This document shows positions 55,711 to 64,000 of a DNA stretch of 64,000 nucleotides, one piece after another. Location: the NCBI GenBank assembly GCA_026874595.1, contig CM049309.1, positions 47,288,079 through 47,352,078 on the forward strand. The letters run 5' to 3'. The notes under the pieces are model-generated. The model ran no database searches. It was given only the letters and a program-made list of their open reading frames with translations, and had not been told where the DNA came from. A program made the translations under genes and the position numbers. Source of the stretch: Sipunculus nudus (lineage: Eukaryota > Annelida > Sipuncula > Golfingiida > Sipunculidae). Numbering within the stretch: the stretch's first letter is position 1; every line of letters begins with the position of its first letter.

Positions 55711-55749
55711 ATGTTAAAAGCCTGTTTGAACAGATGCCTGATGTACGTT

Positions 55750-57025
55750 TTTAGCTCAGCTGACTGAATGTCATATGAGCCATAGCAATCACCCTTTGTC
55801 CGGCGTCCGTCTGTCCGTTCGTCCGTCTGTCCGTCCGTCCTTTAACCAGGCACAAATCGTAACCGCTGGTCCTGGAATCTTCTTACTTGACATCCAGGGA
55901 GGTCCATAAAAAATCGCCTTGGAAACATGAAATTAGGTCTCTGTTACCCATATTCTTCGAGCTAAGGGGCTCTGAAGTACCCCTAAGAATAACGGAAAAT
56001 TTAATACAAAAGCTCAAGTATCTGAACAACTAATGCATTGATCACCATGCTTCTTGGCATGGATATTGATCATAGAGTGTTTCATCGGTTTCTGCAGATT
56101 GGTGGCGCCACCTGTTTTTTTCCTGTTTCCATTTTTAAAGATTATTTTCTATGTTTTTGAGACCTTTTAAGATGTGGTCATCTGTTAAAAGGGCACAAAT
56201 CATAATTACTAGACCTAGAATCTTTCAACTTGACATCCTAGAAGGTCAATGAAAAGTCTTCAAGGAAACCCGAGATTAGGTCTCTGTTATCCATATCCTC
56301 TGAGCTATGGGGCTTGAAGTACCCCCATAATAACTGAAAATTTGAAACAAAAGCTTGAGTATCTCAACAACTAATGCATTGATCACCCTGATTCTTTTGC
56401 ATGCATATTGCTCGCGGGGTGGTTCATTATTTTCTGCAGACTTATGGTGCCACCTGGATTCTTAAAAAGTGTTAAGAATTGGTTTTTTTTAATACTTTTT
56501 AAACCTTCAAAGATGCAGTCGCCTGTTAACAGGGCACAAATCATAACCACTGTACTTAGAATTTTCTAACTTGACACTTTAAGAGGTCCATGAAAAGTCT
56601 TCTTGAATACCTGAAATTAGGTCTCTGTTACCCATATTCTTTAGGCTATGGGGCTGATAAGCACCCCCAAGAATAATTGAAAATTTGATACCAAAGCAAG
56701 GCATAAAAAAATAACTATTGGACCTAGAATCTTTTAACTTAAAAACCTGAGAGTTCCTCAAAAGATCTCCTCAGAAGCAGGAAATAAGGTCACTGTGACC
56801 TATATTCTCTGCATTGCAGTCCATGTTTGAGCACCACAGAAAAAAATGCAAAATACACACAGATTGCTAGATTCCTCACTTATGGCTGGATAGAATGTCA
56901 TCTAATTTGGTGTGCTAATATGCATGAAATATGATGCCACCTACATTATCTTAATAAGTTGCCTGTGCAAGGACATATTGTCAACACGTCAGTCGGCTGA
57001 GCGTCATGACCAATGGGTCATTTGT
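55750..57025. mobile_element. Complete AGCTCAGCTGA-family element with a monomer array
   Basis: It starts TTTTTAGCTCAGCTGACTGAATG, has a GTCC-rich run (55798-55840), then about 3.5 monomers of about 340 bp like those at 1-1300, and ends CAGTCGGCTGAGCGTCATGACC, AATGGGTCATTTGTT at about 57020. The start motif AGCTCAGCTGACT and the end motif AGTC(A/G)GCTGAGC are inverted repeats of each other. No protein is encoded. No convincing target duplication is seen. Confidence 0.65.
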
Positions 57026-59060
57026 TTATTTAAAAAATGCAAATTACGGCAGTAATTGCGGTAAAAGCTATTTTCGTCAGTATACATGTATTTTTAAAAT
57101 ACTGATGAGTGGTCATATATATTTGCATACCTGAGGTTTCCTGGTCAGATACCGATTTGAGAAGCTAGCACTGAGTGATCGGTAAAACATTTAATCAAGG
57201 AAAAAGACGATGTCTACTTTATATGCTTAATACCGTGACGTAGAATCATAATGTATAAAAGACTATGTGTACTTTATATGCTTAATTTAAAAGACTATGT
57301 GTACTTATATGCTTAATACCACGACGTAGAATCATGATGTACACGGTGCATCAATCATTTGTATCTATATTTCACCAATTGTGATGGGTATTTCTATTTG
57401 GGGGTTTCTTTCACATAAAATATATATGTTTGTAGATTACTCCCTTAACCAGGCTATAGTATATGTTGAATGGAGAGTATGCCAAGTTATATAGATAAAT
57501 ATATTAGATAAAATCATTAGGATATTAAAACATTTTACATTAACATCGAGTATACAGCCTTCTGGTCACTCTTTCTGGGTGACAACCCCATATAACGATG
57601 CACGCAGTTTAGTCATCAGTATGGCTTTTATTTAGTTTATGCAGTGTACACGGACCAGTTCAGAACCACTTAAATAAATGTGCCTGGACGTCTATCCATA
57701 TTCACAATATCACTTCTTTCGCTTTATATGCAAATCTGATATATCTTTTGTCCATGAAAGAAAAATTTACAGGAATCTTTCTTAACATATTTATGAATTT
57801 GGTTAGAACATCAAGTTTGACGATATCATGACACCTTTCAGTTCATTATCCAAGGTCAGAAGTCCCAATTAACCAAGATATCTAATTATCATTATAAATG
57901 TTTGTAAACATGGTGAATATGATTGGACAATGATATATGTTCACACCAAATTCCGAAATTCATGGCACATGGAGATGTAAAGTAATTTTACTTGATTGTC
58001 ATTTGTACACCTATATTATCCTGACATTATAATACTGATCATGTAAAACATCCTACTTGTCGGATCGTAATATAAGCTACTATATTTGTGGTCCAAGGTA
58101 GACCAACATTAATCGAGTCTTCGTGGTAGAAAATGCCTATTTTTATTTATATTGCCAATCTTGATATGCCTGCACCTAGAGTCGGGCGGTTTGGCCTTTG
58201 ACAACATATATCCGTGTCTATAATGTTCATTATTATATACACCTCAGTGTATGATTAATCTTCTGCATTTCTCAAACAGTGATGAATATTCAAAACAGAG
58301 CATTTATTCTGGCCTGCCTGGTCCGATATAATTTGATCAGATCAGGTGAAACTCCCTTATTTCATGAAAAAATATCTCCTCAGATAAAAAAAATAATTGA
58401 CAGTTGGTGAGCTACTCTTCTCTTCTGATGCGGTACAAATTCTTTTCAGGGTCTATGTCTAATGCATCAAAGCAATTTTGTCAGGCTTAAATATCCTGTC
58501 ATGTTTACCTATCCTGATTATATATTGTTACAAAGTGCAGGCATGTGATGCTATAATATGAACAAAAGCTAACACTATACAAACGTGATCTTTTTGAAGT
58601 TAAAATAACACCAACTTATTTTTCAATCATATTATTTTAGTATTTACACTGACACCTTTCCATAATGATTATCATAAATTGCATTGAAGGATATAATTTT
58701 TGTTTGTGATCTTGGCAAAATCTGTGTCCAGGAGGGCCTGCTGGTCGAATATATTAAGTTTCTTCTGATTTATTGCGGAATGGAGACGGAACTTTGCATT
58801 GAAAGAGAAATACATGACAGAAAGACATTTAATTTGTTATTTTAACTAATTTAAGAATATATGACTATATATGCACGGGGTTGTGAAAAACACGGTCATA
58901 ATCTGTCTTGAAGACATCAGAGCGAAGGCTTCGTTGCAGTATTGGTGATTGAATCGTGACCCTTCGGACCGAAAAACTTATGCTCCAGCCACTGAAGCAT
59001 CCAATTCACATGATTAATGTTTCTGACTGATATATTACAGAAATGCTCTTTCTTTAAGGA
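57025..59060. other. AT-rich DNA with no recognisable gene
   Basis: A short direct repeat (GACTATGTGTACTT(T)ATATGCTTAATACC, 57210-57325) is present. Around 58915-59000 the minus strand (GCTTCAGTGGCTGGAGCATA, GGGTCACGATTCAATC) is faintly SINE/tRNA-like. Nothing else is supported. Confidence 0.4.
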
Positions 59061-60010
59061 CAGCCTACATTTGTATATTAAAAACTAAATTTCACTTAAA
59101 ATCTTATCCATACGGGTTTGTTTGAATCAATAGCCGTGAAAACCTAAGTCTTTATATAATGTGTAACTAAATATTATGATAAGTTCTTTTGATAGTGCGA
59201 AAGATTATCTGAAGTGTTTTATCCGATGGTCTTTCAACAATCTTGGGCATGAAAACTTAGGATCTGTGGGACCAGTTACCATGGCTTCCAGCTGAAGTAT
59301 TGAAGAAAGAAGATTTTATCAATGGGGAACCTAATTTACATATTAAATTTGTAAACACGGACTAAACTTTTGATAATATGGGTTTATTTAAAGCATTGAC
59401 CATGAAAACGTTGGTTTTCACCTAAAGTTCGTCCAATTATCATGCTAAGTTCTGGATTAAAGAAATAGAATCTTCAGTATTGGCGGCCCTAATTAGCATA
59501 TAAATATTAAAAAAATACGGACTAAACGGACTTTATCCGAATATTTTTCCTTAAATACCTGTGTCTATATACAATGTTCGATCTTTTTTTTTTAGTTTTG
59601 AAAATATCAAAGTAGACTTATCATCAATGGCAGCCCTAATTAGCACATTAAAATTTAAAATACTAACTCAATGGTTATAACAGTGATATTATATTGACCA
59701 TGAAAACGTAGGTCTAGACACAATATTTGGCCAGTTATCTTGGTTAGGTAAGTCTAAACACAATATTTGGCCTGTTATCTTATTTATGTTTGAGATATTA
59801 AGCAGGGTAGAATTTCCATCAAGGGCGGCGCAAATTTGCATAATAAATTTTTAAATACTCTCTAAACCGTTGTTATTATGGTTTTATTTTAATCGATGAC
59901 CAAGAAACCTAGGTCTAGACAATATATTTGAACAATTATCATGGTAAGCTATTGAGATAGAAAAATCGAATTGTTGTCAATGGCGGTCCTAAATTGCATA
60001 TTAAAAAAAT
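59060..60010 (+). repeat. Array of about 180-bp units
   Basis: About five diverged units share GGCGGCCCTAATTAGCATAT, ACGGACTAAAC, ATTGACCATGAAAACGTAGG and TTATC(A/T)TGGTAAG. Two longer units have AGAAATAGAATCTTCAGTAT. Non-coding. Confidence 0.6.
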
Positions 60011-60085
60011 TGTCCAAGGTCGTCGTGAGGACAACCCAACTCAAAAGTATGAGTGGACCCCTACCATTAAAAATCCATCACAAAA
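60003..60085 (+). pseudogene. Broken relative of the 54.1-54.4 kb open frame
   Basis: AAGGTCGTCGTGAGGACAAC and AGTGGACCCCTACCATT match the reverse complement of about 54230-54310. Stops and shifts break it. Confidence 0.4.
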
Positions 60086-60461
60086 CCTTGTACTAGGCCT
60101 ATACACAATCCATAGGTCCGCTATGGAGTACATATAGGCGGCAACTCGACCAGGACTGCCACAGCGGCGGTGGCACAGACAACAACATGTAGTTCTTCTT
60201 CCACCATATCGCTTGTTCATTAGATTACAGATCCTGTGATTTCTTGGTGCTGAAATTTAAATGTGCTACAAGCCGTGTGGCATGTTAGCAGTCTCATATA
60301 AGAATACAACGAGTTTAAAAAAATCGCCCGGCTGGCCGGCCGGCTCAGTGGATCAGTTGTTACAGTGGATCGAGATGTTCACGCGGATATTTCCCGTGCG
60401 GGCTGACTCGGCCGAGTAAAAATCGGCCGGCCGCAGCAAATCTCAGTGGATCTGACCCTTT

Positions 60462-60515
60462 AGAAGGACTGCGTCACGCTTCACCGATCTTTACAACCGC
60501 AGATGCCTGGCAAGG
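60462..60515 (+). pseudogene. Short DIRS-like fragment D
   Basis: ACTGCGTCACGCTTC followed by GATCTTTACAACCGCAG matches the leader of DIRS-like copies A (about 13275) and B (about 34672). Only some 50 bp are recognisable. Confidence 0.45.
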
Positions 60516-60754
60516 TAGGAACATTTCCGTTGTTCGATGGCAAACCTCCCAGCCCCTCCCAGCTAATTTTACCGCGGCACATTGCACACATTTTGTATTC
60601 CACTATTGCTTTTACATATACGCTTCTCGCTTTAATTTGATTCCGTCTTATACGCACCATTCGTTGTTAACCGTTAATTTCTATTAACGGCCTTGCACTG
60701 AGTCTAAATTATTTCAGACTTTGCGTATTTATTTATGATAAAAAAACGCGTAAA

Positions 60755-60877
60755 ATGGCTGAAGGTCTGCCTAAAAAAAATAAAGACATGGCCCTGTCAC
60801 AGGTTGACGATTTAGTCAGCGTATGCCGATGTATGAAAAATGCTGTGATACGCTGTCGTTCGTCGAATAAGTTATTG
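60755..60877 (+). other. Possible first coding exon (41 codons)
   Basis: ATG in a fair context (TAAAATGG) opens MAEGLPKKNKDMALSQVDDL then VSVCRCMKNAVIRCRSSNKL and L, ending at a strong donor (TTG|GTAAGTTTTG at 60878). Its neighbourhood (60.75-61.25 kb) is richer in CpG than usual. The next likely acceptor (AAAAAATAG at about 61417) leads to VQEPQRK and a stop, which would make a 48-aa product. No family is recognised. Confidence 0.22.
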
Positions 60878-60879
60878 GT

Positions 60880-63800
60880 AAGTTTTGTATAAGTAAATAG
60901 CTCGCTGAAGCACGCTGGTATACGTCGTAGTACGGCGAGGTCGTCGAAAAATTCGGTGCATGCACAAAATTTTCGATGTTTGCCAGCATTTGGCTAATAC
61001 GTCCAACATACGCGGGCCATAATTTGCAAGTCAGTTATGCGATCGTTCACACACGTTACTTGTACGTTATTTGTAAGTATAATTAAGTCGAGATAACGTC
61101 TAGCGTACCCGAACCTTATGAGAAACGTGCTTAGAACCTATGTGTAACTTTTCTGCAACGCGTATTGACATTTGAAGACGTGTGAGCGTATTCCAGACGA
61201 CTACAGAACTTACTGTTTCTAACTTACAGCTACCGTATAATGGCGTATTGGCGGGGTAAAGCCGAATTTGTGTATCTAAGTGGTGTTCACAGGTGAAAAT
61301 GGCATATGGGACAATGCCTTGAGTATTTTATTATTTGTTATTATTGATTTTATGGATAAAATGTTAAAAATAACATAGTTTACGCAACTTTTATTTTATT
61401 TTCATCTAAAAAAATAGGTTCAGGAGCCTCAGCGGAAATGACATGAGAAGAACAGGTCGTGTATCGAGTCCCAGGCCTGTGTCATCGCAACATGCGATGT
61501 GCCAGCAAGCGGGATAAGGTATTAAATTTTTTTTGGCCAAGTCAGTCAGAGTTCCCTCTATTTAACAGGTGTTGTGGCCTTGGCGGAGTCCCAATCGCTG
61601 TGTTTATATTGATACCAGTCATCGCGCCCGGTCCACTTTTTTTAACACCCGTATACCGGAAAAAAACCAACGGTTTCATTGCAATTTTTGGCAGGTACCA
61701 AATTATTTCAAAGAGAAGACATTATTTTCTCGTAAATTAAACATGCTTCATAGGTTATAAGGCCCCTTTAAAGATGTAACCTGTTTCTCATTTCAGTTAA
61801 AGTCGCATATGAGATGATATAATCTTTAATTCTCTCATGTTATGAAGCTTTTGCATCAGTTTATGCTCTCAGGGGTTTAGACTGATTTTTTTAATGCCAT
61901 TAGCTACAGAGGACAAAGGGACTGTCTGGTGGGCTTGGTCCACTGCTGAGGGGGAGAGTGCAGGTTTATGACTTTCTGAGGTGTCCCCCTGCACATATAC
62001 ACACGGTAAATGAACATGTTTAATGTTCTTATGTTAATGTGTATTTCTTGCTTTTAGCCAAAATCTACCAGATATATTTTACTTAGATTCCATGATGCCA
62101 CGCTCACCTATATCAGAGATAACCTCTCTGCAAAAGAGGTTCAAATTCACAAAAGTATGATTTCTGAATTAATTGATTACAAATGGTTTTGAAAATGAAA
62201 TATTAAACAAATTCAGTCAAATACTGTAATGCCTAATTAAGTCGCTGTTGCAATAAATAATTATTTATTATCATACAAAAATTTTCAGGATTTAATAAAT
62301 GGAATTATTATATAGTTAACGTTACATGCTTAGGCTCATTTCAAATTTTTTCTTACTGCATAATTAAATGGATTCATGCCACAATTTTCGTTTGTTGCAC
62401 AGTACAATTTGTACAGGAATGGCTTGTTGTAACATGCTTATCAAATTTGGTTTATTCTCATTTGCATATGAACAATTTTGGTTATTATTTACTACCCTCT
62501 TTTTCAGTTAATACATGCAATGTGTATTATTCTACTTTGATCAACTCATCTCCACTTTCTTAGTTGGGTGACAATTTGGCATCAACTTGTATATATATTT
62601 AACCTCGACATCTTTAACCTGAATAGCCTTGAAGGAGCGTGAGCCTAGACCAGCGAACCAGTACGAAATCGAACCAGGGATGATAAGGAACCATGGACGA
62701 AATTGACGGTAAATCAATGCCAACTGCTAAAACAGCGAAAGTGCGATCGAAAGAGCCTAACCTGAGTGACGGAAGGACGAAAACCCTGATTTAAAAAAAA
62801 AAAGATCTGTGATAACACACTGTTCGTATTTTTCAAAACTGCGGATCTTAGACGCTCACTGATACGATAATGCCTGTTCGTGCTGGGACAAGACCTTTTC
62901 ACTAATATTGCAAGCCTCAAGGCAACTAACTGTAATAATATTTTAGGGAAAACAACCTTTTTTCTTCATGGACGGCCAGACTGTTTATACTCGAAGGTTC
63001 GCTGCTAACTGATATTAGTAATAACCTTTTCATTGATGAATTCACGTCCTGTCAATGAAAATTACAAGTTCAGGTTATATAAGTAGCAGCAGCAGAGGTA
63101 CCCAAACGTATGACAGTCTCGTTTGAGAAGTTGGCGTGACATAAGGTGGCATATTTTGAGCGTGTAGATAACCATATACAAGACAAAGATCCAGTCCATA
63201 AACTATAACTGAGACTTTGGTATTTTGCAGTGAGGCGCCAACGGGGATAAAATCTTCAAAGTCGTTAGCTTCAACCTCTAGCTCTTATTTCCATAATTAT
63301 CTTAGATCACGTTCACTACCTTGATGACTTTCAAGTTTTGACAGTGGACTAATGACTATACGAATGTGTCTAAAGTTCTTTTGGTTCTTACAAACCCCAC
63401 AACCCTCTTCTGAAATTCATGGATTCGCAAATGCATTTTTTTCAGTATAGTTAGTACCACTTGCTAAACAATGGTTTAACCTTTTGAAGTGACAATGATG
63501 TCAAAGTATTCATGTTGTGGGGAGGGTCCAGATGGGTTAGTTCCCATAATGTATATATTAATCAATATTCATGTCTGTAAACGCATGCAAGCAGTGTACA
63601 AATCATGAATTCGATTGTATGACTTCATTTAGAGAAATAAATTATATTATTACAAAAACATAATATCTTAGTCACCCTGCCGTTTTAAGAAAAGGTCATT
63701 TTTTTAAGTATCAAGTTGAATTGTTGACTACAGTGTGTTCATAATTTTACGGGATACCGTCCATTGCCTTCTTTCCTCACTCTAGTTATAGTCGCCCGCT

Positions 63801-64000
63801 ACTTGAGTCTTATCTTCGTGTCTGTCTGTTTTTTTGTTCTCATACTTTTCGGGCTATCTGAATGCAAATTCTTCAAATTTGGCCAAGATTACATGCATGG
63901 CCTTGGAAAAAAACGCTATTACTGTCTGTGCGCCCATGGCAATTAGGGAGAGTTGCAGCTCAAAAAGTTGGAAATAGTATTTATGTACAATAACTGGAAA
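60880..64000. other. Non-coding or unassigned right end
   Basis: 60.9-61.25 kb is CpG-richer. 62410-62480 (TGTTGTAACATGCTTATCAAATTTGGTTTATTCTCATTTG-like) is shared with 45250-45295, so it is a dispersed repeat. A 33-codon frame from ATG 62693 (context ACCATGG) reads MDEIDGKSMPTAKTAKVRSK and ends at 62794; it is too short to call. Confidence 0.35.

Noticed and set aside
58915-59000. tRNA-like sequence on the minus strand
   Set aside because: Only loose A- and B-box similarity; no cloverleaf could be drawn, so no tRNA gene is called.

Overview
This window is animal nuclear DNA. It is AT-rich and gene-poor, with introns, short GT-AG exons, AATAAA signals, microsatellites and many degraded transposons, and it has no bacterial gene organisation. 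The trypsin genes, the DIRS and non-LTR retroelements and the style of the dispersed repeats (AGCTCAGCTGACT starts, GTCC runs, GGTCAAGGTCAC motifs) suggest a marine lophotrochozoan, most likely a mollusc. That placement is an inference and was not tested by a search.

The firmest genes are two complete six-exon trypsins, both on the minus strand: trypsin A (CDS 6778-11729) and trypsin B (CDS 28730-33499). Each has 801 coding nt (266 aa), identical exon lengths and intron phases, a signal peptide, R|IVGG activation, the His/Asp/Ser triad and the Asp that gives trypsin specificity. Each also has a TATA box with a GATA motif upstream and an AATAAA downstream. They lie in a segmental duplication (about 6.0-14.9 kb versus 28.0-36.6 kb) that also copied a DIRS-like retrotransposon upstream of each gene. 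A decayed exon 2 of a third trypsin survives at 20.0 kb between them. Exons 4 and 6 of A and B are almost identical, while exon 5 and the introns have diverged.

Layout. 0-1.3 kb: tandem monomers of a dispersed repeat. 3.3-6.0 kb: a degenerate L1/Tx1-like LINE interrupted by an oppositely oriented CR1-like RT fragment. 6.7-11.8 kb: trypsin A. 12.4-15.5 kb: DIRS-like element A (RT, RNase H, tyrosine recombinase). 16.5-17.0 kb: tandem repeat. 17.2-18.8 kb: Ty3/gypsy-like gag relic with a primer-binding site. 20-22.6 kb: trypsin relic, a SINE-like stretch, a 9-bp-TSD inverted-repeat element and a long (TA)n. 25.6 kb: CR1/L2-like RT fragment. 27.0-27.9 kb: a 9-bp-TSD element, with a second internally deleted copy at 35.5 kb inside DIRS copy B. 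28.7-33.6 kb: trypsin B. 34.2-36.6 kb: DIRS-like copy B. 37-38.3 kb: GC-rich, unassigned. 39.4-39.7 kb: CpG-rich candidate promoter. 40.5-42.2 kb: poly-C minisatellite. 43.4 and 45.7 kb: candidate exons of a small gene. 42.3-48.2 kb: AGCTCAGCTGA-family elements, one holding a nested hAT MITE. 49.4-50.2 kb: large palindrome. 50.3 kb: third DIRS piece. 52.0-54.0 kb: 2.0-kb hAT-like element with a perfect 8-bp TSD. 54.4-57.0 and 59.1-60.0 kb: tandem dispersed repeats. 60.75 kb: possible first exon. The remainder is AT-rich sequence in which I see no gene.

I did not find a clear previously undescribed biological system. The points most worth a second look are the exon-restricted similarity of the two trypsins, the three-exon candidate gene with a palindromic promoter (39.4-45.8 kb), the transposons newly delimited by their target duplications, and a repeated unknown protein fragment at 54.1-54.4 kb.
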